Below, one piece after another: positions 10,022-21,814 of a stretch of 64,000 nucleotides of DNA. How positions within the stretch are numbered: position 1 is the stretch's first letter; each line of letters begins with the position of its first letter. The stretch covers positions 189,161,189-189,225,188 of the forward strand of contig CM042697.1 of assembly GCA_023614405.1 (NCBI GenBank), given 5' to 3'. Made by a program: the position numbers and the translations under genes. This stretch comes from Avena insularis (Eukaryota > Streptophyta > Magnoliopsida > Poales > Poaceae). The notes below the pieces were generated by a model. It saw nothing but the letters and a program-made list of their open reading frames with translations, ran no database searches and was not told the DNA's origin.

Positions 10022-12061
10022 TTGCTGCTGCTGTTGGCTTGCTCCACTTTTGCCAAAAATAACTCTGCTGAGAACACCAAGTTGTGTGAATTCACTAGCA
10101 CAAACAACAATGATTTCCTAAGTACTCCTATTGCTCCACCTGCTCATGATGCTACCTTTTATGAAATTAAGCCTACTTTGTTGAATCTTGTGATGAGAGA
10201 GTAATTTTCTGGTGCTAGTTCTGATGATGTTGCTGTCCACCTCAATAACTTTGTTGACCTTTGTGAGATGCAAAAATATAAGGATGTAAATGGAGATATT
10301 ATTAAGCTCAAGTTGTTTCCTTTCTCCTTGAGAGGAAAAGATAAAGAATGGTTGTTATCCTTGCCTAGAAATAGTATTGATTCTAGGATTAAGTGCAAAT
10401 ATGCTTTTATTGGAAAATACTATCCTCCTGCTAAGATTATATCTATGAGAAGTGATATTATGAAATTTAAACAACTTGATAATGAACATGTTTCTCAAGC
10501 TTGGTAAAGAATGAAATATTTGGTTAAGAATTGTCCCACTCATGGACTTACTGCTTGGATGATTATCCAGACTTTTTATGCAAGTTTGAACTTATCTTCA
10601 AGAAACATGTTGGATTCAGCTGCTGGAGGTACCTTTATGACCATCAGCTTGGGTGTTGCAACAAAACTCCTTGGTAATATGATGGTCAACTATTCTGAAT
10701 GGCACACTGAGAGAGCTCCACATGGTAAGAAGGTAAATTCTGTTGAACAAACCTCCTCTTTGAGTGATAAGATTGATGTTATCATGGCTATGATTGTTAA
10801 TGGAAAAGCTCCTATTGATCCAAATAATGTTACCTTAGCCTATTTGGTTGCTCAAGAAGAGCAAGTTGATGTGAAGTTCATTAGAAACAACAATTTCAAC
10901 AACAATGCCTATAGGAATAATTTTGGTAGTAACAAAAATTATAGGCCTTATCCTCCTAATAATGGCAATACCTTTGGAAACTCCTACAACAATACAAGAA
11001 GTGCTCCCTCTGAACTTGAAGTCATGCTCAAATACTTTATTAGTAAACAAACCACTTTCAACAAAACTGTGGATGAAAAGCTTTTGAATGTTGAGAAAAA
11101 TATTTATTCTTTGTCTAAAGCACAATCCTCTTTGATTAATAAAATGGCTGCTAAACCTGAAACTTTGGAAAGTACCTTTGCTGCTACTCATGCCATACAA
11201 GTTACTATTGATAAAAATGTTAGACTGTTAGCTCAACTACATGCTAAGTGGGAAATAGAAGCTGAAATTGGTAGAAACAATAGTGTGTGCACTATTACTA
11301 GCACCAATATGGATGCCACTAAACCACAAGAAGTCCCCATTCCTCATACCACAATGCTTAAACCCAATGAGTCTACTACTACTGATGCTAAGTTTTATTT
11401 TGATCCTGATGGTTGCAATATTTCTGAAGTAATTATTTTCCTACAAAATCTTGCTAGAAGTCCTGATGCTAGTGATATGAATGTAGCTTTCACCAAACAC
11501 ATTACAAATGCTCTTATTAAAATTAAGGAAGAGAAGTTGAAACACAAAGCCTCTATTCCTAGGAAAGTAGAATATAGTTGGGAACCCATCATTAATATTC
11601 AAGTGAATGACTTTGATCTCAAAGCTTCATGTGACCTTGGTTCTAGTGTCTCTATTATGCCTAGAAAGATTTATGAAATGCTTGATTTGCCACCTTTGGA
11701 AGATTTCTATTTGGATGTCCCACTTAATGATAACGCTAAAAATAAACTCATGGGGAGTGTTAATGATGTTCTTATTATGGTTAACAATGTTTATGTCCCT
11801 ATTGATTTCTATGTTTTGGATGTTGAAAACAATGCTTCTTGTCCTATTACTTTGGGAAGACCTTTTCTTAGAACTGTTGGTTCCATCGTTGATATGAAAG
11901 AAGGCACCATGAAATATCAATTTCCATTCAAGAAAGGTATTGAACATTTCCATGTGAGGAGAGAGAAGTTGCTTTTTGCTCCTCCTTTGAAAGCAAGGTT
12001 TGATGTTAATGCTTCTTCATTTGAAAAAATACTTGATTCTTGCTTCTTGTGCCTAACTTAA
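10022..12061 (+). pseudogene. A1 Gag-protease frame with two premature stops
   Basis: One reading frame runs from about 10022 to the TAA at 12059. It is interrupted only by TAA at 10202 and TAA at 10505. No clear initiating ATG is visible at the start, so the true start is uncertain. The first half reads as an Athila-type Gag (capsid-like segment with SLRGKDKEWL), followed by an Asn-rich linker (about 10880-11000) and a helical region. The last third is a retropepsin-like protease with CDLGSSVSIM near 11630 and GRPFLRTVGSIVDMKEG near 11850, where DLG takes the place of the usual DTG/DSG. Gag forms the particle and protease processes it. No RT, RNase H or integrase follows. Codons are AT-rich, unlike the Tekay genes. 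Stops of the TAA type fit decay by single changes. Confidence 0.8.
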
Positions 12062-14734
12062 AGGCGTTAAAGAAAAGTACTTCTTGGGAGATAACCCAAA
12101 AGTTTTCTTGAGTCTTGGAAGTTATTACCTATGTAATGACCTCTCCTTATCCTTTTTATTTGATTTTTGTGCCAAAAATAACCTCTAATAAGAGGGAAGT
12201 ACGATTTGGGGAGTTATTGTCCCGAAACAGATTTTTGTGCTTCACTGTAAAACAAATTGTAAAATATCTGTAAGTCGTATTGAGCTGTAATTTTCTGAAT
12301 ACATCCCCCAGCTTGTTAGCTAACTTTTGTTGGTTCAACACTTTTTTATTTGAGCAACATAAGGTCTTCGAAAAAATCGGTTTCTACCTGCTGGTCTGTT
12401 TTGACAGATTTCTACCATTATTTGCATTTGCTTCTTATTGATTCCTTTTTGGGTTGTTTTTGGGAAATTGAGCTTTTTGAGGGAATTTTAATAGTATCTT
12501 GTGTCTTTAGTGAAAGTTTTGTTGTTTTAAAGCTAAACCCAAAGGTCTATTATCGTTTGAATACACTAATGTTGTTAATGAAGATTGTGTGAAGTTTTGT
12601 ATGAAGGAAAATTTGCAGGTGTAGAGAAAGAATGATGTAATGAGATGAAGAACGGAAAAAATCTCAAGCTTGGGGATGCCACCCTGTGTCGCCCCAATAA
12701 ACATTCAAGAGGTACAAGCATCAAAGCTTGGGGATGCCCAAGGCATCCCCTTCTTCATCAATAAAAATCCCAGGTCTTTCCAGACACTTCGTTTTTATTG
12801 TTTCATGCACTGTTGTGTTGTTCTTGGAGTGTCTTAGTTTTTGTTTTTAGTTTTTGTTTGCTTATTTTGCTTGAATAAAGTAGTTTGTACCCTCGTTCTT
12901 GCTGTGTTGTTTCAAATAAGTCGATCGGTGTTGGAAAGGAGTAGAAAGTTCTTGCTCGAATAGTACAAGAGGAGCTTGCTTTGACTTAGACTTTATCATG
13001 TCATGCTAGATGTTGTTTTGACCTTATGCTTAGTGATTATTGTTGTAGCATCACTTGTTCCAAACAATTCAGATTGCTTAATGTGCCTTGAAGGAATCAT
13101 GCGTTGTTTTAGCATACAAAAGCACAGTATTATGGTATTCTCCTTTGATGCTTTATTTGGGTTGACTTGGCACATGCTCACACCATGTTATGACTATGAA
13201 CCAGTCACCATAGCCTCTATGATCATTTGGTTTTTGACTTGTAGTACCACTTTATGCTTTGATTAGTAATATTTTGTCGCTCTGCATGATTATGGCCATT
13301 ATTGCTCTCTTAGTTGGTCGCTCCCAGTCTTTTGCTAGCCTCCACTTGTATGAGTAAGCTATACTCATGCATCCAACTCCCAAGAAACCAAGTTATTACA
13401 AAGTGTCCACTATAAATTCCTATGCATGGTATGTTACACCATTCCAAGTATATTCTTGTTTTCATCTACCTTCCAATTAAAAAGTCACTTTTGTTATGTG
13501 AAAACTTAGTGATTAAAGATCTCACAAACTTGATGGCACACTTTATTTTTCTTGCCCCTAAATAAACTTGAACCATTGTGTCATCTATGTTGTATATGCT
13601 TGCACTTATACGTTGGAATTAGCAGAACCATGCTGTCATGGGTAACGCTTTCAACATTGCACTTGTACATTGTACCCATTTGATATCATGCTCTTTTGTT
13701 TGAGGATGTCGTCGGTGTGAAATAAAAGGGGATATTGTAAGTCCACGGAGTTATGTATGTGTGTTAGAGAAATGTCTAGGCCGCTAGCCTAAGCCATGCC
13801 TAATCATGGTGGAACCTTGCAGCATCACTATAGTGAGCAATCTATGAAGCTTTCTTCTTATAAAAAAAGAGACATATTGAGAAAAGAGGAAAGAGAGAAA
13901 AAGCACCATTTTCCCATGGTAAATAAAAAGATTGATGAGATGCTCATTGTCTGCTTGACTTGACATTTTGATTATGGGATAGCTCCTGTATCATGTGCAA
14001 GGGGTACCCCGTTGGCAGTTCTGTATGATACACATGTACTTACTATGACAAGAACTTACCGGTGACTAAAGTTGAGTAGCATGAGGAGCGGCCCTCGTAC
14101 TCAAGGGACATGAGATTGCCAACTTATACTTTGTCAAGCATATACTCCATAGTTTGTTCGCTTTAACCTTAATCACTTCAAGATGCTTATGATAGGGCAA
14201 TGAGAGCTGAAAGCTAACAAGTACCATAATTTTTGGAAGCTCTTTATGAGACTTGAAATCCCTGCTTTCCTTTATAAAGGGCCTTTCTTCCACCATTATA
14301 TTGAGTCTCCACCTTCTATCCTTAGGCACCAATTAAGAGAGCATAGTTGTCATTCTTAGTTATATGTGCATTGTCCCAAAACTTATTGATTGATGCATAT
14401 TATTGATATTGCTTGCTCTTGAACTATTTGTATCTAGTCACTCTTATGAACTTTGAAGGTGTCTTACGCATCTATTTGCTACTCCATGAGGGACAAGCTG
14501 AATGCCACTATGCTATGTTTTCTATATGTGAAACAAACAAACGTTTTTCAATGCATTGTTATTCATGATCTTTGTTTGTAACCTTTCATGTTGCATGCGT
14601 AGTTACTTTGTCTTACTGTTAGAACTTCTTCTTTCATTCTCATGTTTAGAGTTCTTTGATCCCAGCTTTCAATGCTTGCAAATGGTTTGATCTTGATTTT
14701 GATGGTGCATGTCACCTAAAAAATTATTCTTTTT
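12062..14734. other. A1 3' non-coding region, left of the Tekay insertion
   Basis: About 2.7 kb with no credible gene. It aligns along its length with the A2 region 36520-39190: a shared opening (GTTAAAGAAAAGTA then GGGAGATAACCCAAA), a duplicated AGCTTGGGGATGCC at 12668 and 12724, and the block near 12370-12420 that recurs in M. The short frames in it are not conserved between the two copies. Part of the segment also matches, reversed, M at about 42400-43100. Confidence 0.7.
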
Positions 14735-14739
14735 ATCAC

Positions 14740-17700
14740 TGTAACATCCCAAAAATACTAAACTTGGATCATCAAACTCTAATCTTCAAAATTAGGGTTA
14801 ACAAAAACTTTTCTGAATAAAAATATGAAAGCATGCATGTGTGTATGCATCCCATTTTAAATTCTTTTGAGTTGCCTTGTTTATGTGTTTCTTTGCTTGT
14901 AAAAGGATTCTTAGGTGAAATAAATATCATCTAAACAATTCCCAAACTTTTCCCGAAGACAAATAAATCAAAACAAACAAAATGAGTGAATGGTCATTTT
15001 GACCAATTTAACTCCCATGCCTACTTTGGCTGTCTCAAACTTTCAGAACTTAACAAAAACTTGTTTGGATCTTTGCACCCCTTGATAGTACTCATAACAA
15101 AGTATCAAGGCCCACTTTGTGATCATCCAGAAACATTCAAATGCATAGTTTAAAGGACAGTTTAAAATTGAACCTTTATCATATGGGAAGATCCCACTTT
15201 TTCAAAAACCACTCAAACAAGCTCAACTTTCAAAACCCAAGCATCTGCAGACTCACCAGCACCAACCTAGCACACCCACAAAAAATCTTTTCAAAATTCG
15301 AAACTTGAATTCTTGCGGCCATTTCATCAAACACCTTGCAGATACAAATCAAACAAAATCTAAACACTATTTGGAGCAGTGATTTGAGCCTAACTTGTTC
15401 CCTCTCTGGACACACTAGCCTTAATAGATCATCTAACAACCTAAACTAATCTCTAGCACTACTGTAAGCTAGCCATTGTCATCAATGGTGAGCAGGCCGA
15501 GAGCACCCTTGCCACCCACATGTCGACAGCGAGCTAGGAGAAGCACCCAGCCTAGCCAACATGTCTGGGAGCAAGCTAACACCCCACCGCCACTCCCCCG
15601 CTCCGAACCTTGCCACAGGCCACCACACGCACAGACCATGCCAAGCTCGCCAGCAACCATGCCGAGAGCGCGCCCCGTGCGCCACGCTCGACAGACGCCC
15701 ACAGACCGCGCACTGCCCTCGCCGCGTGTATACGTGATCACCACCGTCCCAGCAACCCTGCAGACATGCTCGTTCGCCGCCGCACTGACCACGCACGTTG
15801 TGCGCCATAAAAACTTCCGTCGGGCACGCGCAGAGCACCGCCGCGTTCCGACCAATCCGCCTTGCGCCTCGCCACGCCGTTGAGCCGCCGAGCAGCACAC
15901 CGCCCATGCCTCGCCACCATGCCGTTGAGCTTCGCCAGGGAGCACAGCACTGCCCCCTACCGTCGCCCACGCCGATAGCCCTCTGTGCCGTCGACCACGA
16001 CGAGCTCACCTTGCACCCGTCGATCCCCTCTCGCCACTATAAATAGAGGCCACCCAAGCCGAATTGAGCACACCATCTCACTCCCCTCTCACCCAGAACC
16101 ACCCTGCCTCAGTCCCGAAGCAAGGCGAGCAGCTCTTCGCCGTAATTTCACCGGAGCCCGCCGCCTCTGAAGAAGAAGGGAGCCAGCGATTGGAGCCACC
16201 CCAAGAGAAGTTGTCGGTACCCGGAGGTTCGCCGTCGTCAACTTTGTCGTTCGCCCGCCTCGCCGACCCTCGCCTGAGCCCCGGTGAGCCCCCGACGACC
16301 CCTACCTGCCGCGTTAGGTTTCTGTCTCGCCGGCGCTGCCCGACGTGGACGATGAACCAGAGCCGTTAGATTAGAACAAGATCCCACGGTTCACGTTGCC
16401 CCATACCGCTTCGCACCCCCTCGTCTCACTGACGCATGGGGATAGCAACTTAACCAGCCCGCGTAAGTGTTGTGCTTAGCAGGCCGGCCCAAGATCGCTT
16501 CCTCACAGCCCGCTTTTGAATTTAACTTTTTCCATTTTAATTCAAACACAGTTACGTACCTAGTTTCAAAAATCAACCCAGCTCGATTCAGTGAACCAAA
16601 TTGAATGAAACCAATTTTATTAGAAAGGTATTTAAATTATGAATCCAAGCCCGTTGGAATTAAATCATTTGGATCTGTAGATTACCCTTGGTAAAAATAA
16701 CAAGGCAGAACCTTTTCTGCATTTAAATATTTTTCAAATTTAAACCATAAAAGCTTTTGAGTTGATTCCAACTCTCAAAAATCACATTTGATCATACCTT
16801 TCAGAATATATAAAAACATTTGGGTTTACTTACAGAAATATTGTTCAAGTAATAAAAGAATGCCACATAGGCATTTCTAGTCACTTTATTTAATTAAAAT
16901 AAAGGGTAAAACCTTATTAAATTGTGACACCACTTTCAATCACATTCCCATGGACTAAAATATGTGGTGATGACATGTGTCAACATGATCCCATGTTTGG
17001 TTTGGAGAATATTAAATCTTAAGTAGTTTTTCAATGAGTAGAAATTACTTTTCTAAAAATAAAAGGAATTAAACCAAGCTTTAATCTTGTAATGTTAGTG
17101 ATGATGCTAGATCATATATAGGACTTTTTGTGTGATGATTGCAAGTAGTTAAGTATTGTTTGGTGATTGTGTACCTCGTATTTATTCATAGACGCTAGTA
17201 CCGACCAAGGATACGAGGAGGAAGGAGGATACTACGAAGAAGAAGCCGAGGAGAACTTCAACCACTGCTCTGCACAAGGCAAGCCTAATACTACCAGTTA
17301 ATTGAGCAAGCCTTACTAATCAAGTTCACCTATGCAAGCTAATACTTGCTTGTTACCATGCCAACTATATGCCTTAAGCATATATGATCATAACCACTTG
17401 ATAAACCAATCCTAGTTTTACTTACAAGCTTTATACTTTATTTCTTTATAAAAGCTATTACTTACAGTTTATTTAAGTGAATGGTAGATACTAGAAAGAT
17501 AATTGAAGGTTGCATAAAGAGCATAAAATTTGGCCTAAGCTAGATAATCTTTATGTCATCCTAAGGCAAGAGATTGAACTTAGTTAAACTCCACTATTTT
17601 ATCACCCCTCTTAGTACTTACCCCCACTTGTAGATGCTAGTGCTAAGCATAAAACCTGATCAACATTAGATGGGAATACTTGGTGGAAAAATGGTTATGA

Positions 17701-18798
17701 AAACCTTGGAATGATGGATCATTATATTGAGATGTTTTAGACATGTGTTTCCGAACACCAGATGAATTATGGTGATGAAAATGTTGAGGCATGAGCCTTA
17801 GCCCTTTATAAAACTGATGGTTGTCTAGATGCGATACCATTCCAATTTTACCGTACAACCACAATACCCGAGAATTGGGTAGGGCTTGACTTGAAACTTA
17901 TATACCTTAGTATTAGTTCCCTCATGGCCAAGGTCTGAGTTCAGGCTACCTTGTGAAGATTGTCCACCTGTGCAGTACCCAAGATGACAGTTGGTCATGG
18001 TTGGGAGGCCAAACTCACAGGAGAGGTGCTTATACTAGGGCGTGTAATTGAAAGGTTAGGATTGATTATCCGCATACTGAGTATGGTGAATTCAGGATTT
18101 GTTCCTGACGGATGTATTGAATGTTGTGGTGAAAGTGTACAATCTAGAGAGTATCAAACTATTGAATAGCCGCCATGGTTATGGACAGATGAGTGGCCAT
18201 ACTTGTTCCCGTCAGATGTTTTCAAAATGACTTATGAAATGAATTGAGACTTTGACTTGACCACAACAGAGTTGTGATATGAAATACAAATTCCCACTTA
18301 GGTGTTATAAAATTTCAACTAGCATTCTTTGCTTCTGAACTTAGTAGATGTAAATCTGTCTTTTTGCAAAACAACCCTAGAGCTTAGTGTCCTATTACAA
18401 AAACCCCCTTCATCACTTGTTAGTATTAGTTTGCAAGTACTTAAAGAGTACTCATGGCATTGTACCTGGCTATTCCCGTGGCCAGACTATGAAGAGGAGT
18501 ACCTGGAGGATGGACCCCAGGAAGGTTACGACAACTAGGATCATCTCCCATCGTCAACATTGCCTGTGACCCCGAAGATGGAGTTTCGCCTATGCTACGT
18601 TATTATTACGTATTCTGCTGCTTGAATTGTATTAAGAACTGGATCATGAGATCCTTATTTGTGTAAGACCTTATGTATGGTTTTTAATGGATGATGTACT
18701 GTGGTATCCAAATCTGTTATGTCTCGCAAAAATGGTTATCCTGGGATTGCGATGTATGGCATAACAGGCATCTGGGATTAAAAATCCGGGTGTTGACA
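14740..18798 (+). mobile_element. 5' LTR of the Tekay element (about 4.06 kb)
   Basis: Starts TGTAACATCCC and ends GGTGTTGACA. It is AT-rich at both ends with a GC-rich block from about 15480 to 16370, followed by a long AT-rich stretch that contains no gene. The frames on both strands of the GC-rich block are an effect of base composition. The TATA box is at about 16037. It matches the 3' LTR closely except in a few patches (15590-15660, 16380-16480, 17105-17140, 18165-18200). Confidence 0.9.
16036..16046 (+). promoter_or_regulatory. TATA box of the Tekay LTR
   Basis: CACTATAAATAGAGG is preceded by a GC-rich promoter-like block and followed by a C/A-rich leader. The same sequence is preserved in the 3' LTR near 30631. 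Transcription would start around 16070. Confidence 0.75.
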
Positions 18799-18800
18799 AG

Positions 18801-18814
18801 TTGGTATCAGAGCC
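18801..18814 (+). promoter_or_regulatory. Tekay primer binding site (initiator tRNA-Met type)
   Basis: TTGGTATCAGAGCC begins two bases after the LTR end. TGGTATCAGAGC is complementary to the 3' end of plant initiator tRNA-Met, the usual primer for this lineage. Confidence 0.9.
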
Positions 18815-19029
18815 ATCCTGACCATAGGAGACCCTAGTTAGACTGGATGTTTGGAATCAAAAACTTAGTTTCAAAACCAAAGAAAGCAAATATTTACAAA
18901 AACTTATTCCCATTCTTATCACTTTGATTCTTTCATGAAAATTCATGTTCCTCAAAAACTCTTGCAAAATACATAAAAATTGACACACTTGATCACTCTC
19001 CTAACTTACTCATCCTATATTCTTAATAG

Positions 19030-19836
19030 ATGGACATGAAGTACAGCAAGTTTTATCAGTTGGGAAATGGAGGCGACCTTATCTTTGAGAGGGATTTGGA
19101 CCGGCTTTCGGAACTTCTGGAGCGTCCTCACCCCGAGTTCTTTGGAGCTCAGCTCAATGATCAAGGAGGAGAAGATCTGTAGTGGCTAATTGTTGCAAGT
19201 CTCCGAGGAAAGATTGAACCCCCCACTACCGAGGGAATTCAGTTTACCTTAAGAGAGAACAACTGGCTCGATGGACTTGCCAGGGCCATGCAGGAAGCTC
19301 TTGCCCGTCTGTGTGGGCAGAGTATCAACCAGATAAAAGGTACCCGCTTTGAGTTTTGCCCAAGGCGTGATGCTAATGGACAACCACTGGAAGCCCCATA
19401 CCACCACGAACTGAAGACCCAATTGGACCACCTTAGCTTCATGATGTACGATCGTCAGCAGGAGTTGGATAATTGTCGTGACTACTCCAACCACAAATCC
19501 GCCATCATCAAGACGAAGGATCAGACCATTGCCATGTTAGCAAAGGATCGCAAGTATCGCCACCGTCAGCTCGACAAGAAGGAGCGCATCATTGCCTGTC
19601 TTCGCCACCATATCTCGTCTTTTGAGGAAACCATCCATGAGAGAGACATGCAGTTGGAAGAAAGGGAGAATGCCGGAGAGGATCTTCGTGGAGACCCCTA
19701 CTCCTATCTCAGCGATGATGATGATTTTCTGGAGGATCAGGCTATGGATTTCTTCACCGATGAGGATGATTACGCCTTCATCGATGACGATGAGGATGAT
19801 GAGGATGATGACTACACCGACTCTGAGGAGGAGTAG
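19030..19836 (+). pseudogene. extra ORF ahead of Tekay gag, with acidic tail
   Basis: A frame of about 268 codons begins with an ATG near 19030 (MDMKYSKFYQLG) and ends at a TAG at 19834, well before gag. It is broken by a single TAG at 19180, in a context that suggests an original CAG. The product has an N-terminal half of mixed composition, a Lys/Arg-rich helical stretch with many heptad-like positions (about 19490-19680), and a tail of some 45 residues made largely of Asp and Glu. It has no Gag, zinc-knuckle or enzyme motif that I recognise. Both this ATG and the gag ATG follow a pyrimidine-rich stretch ending in AG, so splicing could select between them. Possible roles such as an RNA or histone-binding accessory protein are only guesses. 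Confidence 0.7.
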
Positions 19837-20052
19837 CACTTAAGCACTAGCGTAGTGAGTAGTATTCGGTCCCACTGTATCGTAGTTCCAGAATGGTTCT
19901 TAAAACCATCTGTTTTTCTTGTTTTGTGGTGTGTGTTTGTATCGTGTACTATGAATGAATGAATGAATGAAAAGCAAGTTGCTAGAAAAATCCGAGTCAA
20001 ACTTTAAAAACTTTTCAAAATCCCGAAACCTTAGAAATTTCCCTCTTTTCTC

Positions 20053-21389
20053 ATGATCTATCTCAATCTTCAGATGCCACGTGGAGGAAGTGGTTCATCC
20101 CCGGACCCGATGTTGCAGATCCTGCAAATGTTAGTTTCTGACCGTGGAGCTGAAAGGACCGAACGTCAAGCCAATTTAGCTACCCTTCAACAGATAGCCC
20201 AGCTAGCCCACAACAATCAAGGTCACGGAAACCAGGACAACCATGGATCTAAGCTCAAGGACTTCCAGAACACCAACCCGCCGGTTCTCACTAAGTCGGA
20301 AGATCCCCTAGATGCCGACGATTGGCTGCAGACCATGGAAAACAACCTAGAAGTCGCCAAAGTGGAAGCTAACGAGAAAGTTCTGTTCGCCACCCACTAT
20401 CTAGCCGGAGATGCCAGGGCATGGTGGAACAGTGTTCGTGCAATGACCGGAGGACAACTGATGGCCTGGGAGGAATTCAAAGTCAAGTTCAGCAGAACCC
20501 ATGTGCCACCAGGTTTGATCAAGAGGATGAGAGACGAGTTCAGAGAACTGAAGCAAGGAAGGATGACCGTAGTGGAATACCGTGACAAATTCTTTTCATT
20601 AGCTAGGTATGCCCCGGATGAGATCGACACCGAAGCCAAGAAGAAAGAAAGATTCTTGAATGGTCTGCATGATGAGATGCAGACGGTATTAGTTAATATC
20701 CCCTTTGCTCAGATTGAAGCCCTCCTCGACTCTGCCATCCAGATGGAAGGAAAGATCAACCAAGCTAATGAGAACCGCAAGCGTCGCATGATGCATCAGC
20801 CAGGAACCCATCAGACCCCAAAGTATCGCCCTAACCCATCTCCAGGATTTGCCCCGAGAACCAACAGACCCCCGATGAACCGTCGACCTATCCCAACCGT
20901 GGAAACCCTAGGCCCGGAGGAAATCACAACAACCCCGGCAACTCTAACAATTTCAACCGTGCCCCACCCAAGTTCAACAACAATAATGCTACCGCCAACA
21001 CCAACACTGCCCCGAGGACTGGAAGCAACGTTGTGCTCACTGAAAGAAAGGACAAGTCGCAAGTGACTTGTTATGATTGTGGAAATAAGGGTCACTACTC
21101 CAACGAGTGCCCCAACAAGAAGAATGCCGCAGCCCCCAATACCAATGCCCCAGCTCAGCAGCAGCGTCGTGTTCAGCCAGGAAGAAGGTTTTCCCCAGGG
21201 AATTCACTCAACCGCAATGGCCGTCTTTTTCTCATGCATGCTGAAGAAGCTCAGGAAGCGCCAGACGTCGTGCTGGGTATGTTTTTTGTTAATTCAGTAC
21301 TTGCTCGAGTGTTGTTTGATTCTGGTGCATCGCACTCATTTGTCACCAAGAATTTGCATGCACTAGTAAAATTCAACCAACCAAACTAA
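20053..21389 (+). pseudogene. Tekay Gag and protease, frameshifted
   Basis: Gag opens at 20053 (or at MPRGGSGS, 20074, directly after TTCAG). The capsid domain is clear at residues about 90-235 (AGDARAWWNSV, FSRTHVPPGL, FLNGLHDEMQ). A basic linker then changes frame near 20885. The continuing sequence is read in the third frame from about 20890: an Asn/Pro-rich stretch, a CCHC zinc knuckle (CYDCGNKGHYSNEC near 21068) and a protease with active-site DSGA near 21319. The frame stops at 21387. The interval 21390-21814, which should carry the end of protease and start of RT, is full of stops in all frames. Gag would form particles and bind the RNA through the knuckle. Confidence 0.85.
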
Positions 21390-21814
21390 AGCATGTTATG
21401 ATCGTTCAAATTCCCAGATCAACCACCAAGGCTAGGCAAATTTGTAAAGTCGTCCCTATCTGAATCCATGGCATAGATTTTTATGCTAACCTGATAGTAC
21501 TCGGAACTAAAGTTTGGAAGTAGTACTAGGAATGGATTGGATGTCCAAACATAAAGGATTGATTGACTGTGCCAAGAAAGCCATAACCATGCGATCTGAT
21601 AGGAATATCGGTCGAGCATATATCTGAAACTTTACCTCGTCAATTCAAGTGCAACAAGAGCATATCCCAACCTACAATTGACCAAGTCTGGATAGTCTGT
21701 GAATACCTCGATGTGTTTCCAGATGTTTTGCCCGGTATTCCCCTAGATCGGGATATCGAGTTTATCATCGAACTAATCCCCGGAACAGGACCCATAGCCT
21801 AGAGACCCTATAGT

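Noticed and set aside
15469..16369. Long overlapping frames on both strands of the Tekay 5' LTR (for example 158 and 175 codons, minus strand)
   Set aside because: They lie in the GC-rich LTR promoter block, occur on both strands and in several frames at once, and are not kept in length or frame in the 3' LTR at 30090-30540. Base composition explains them.
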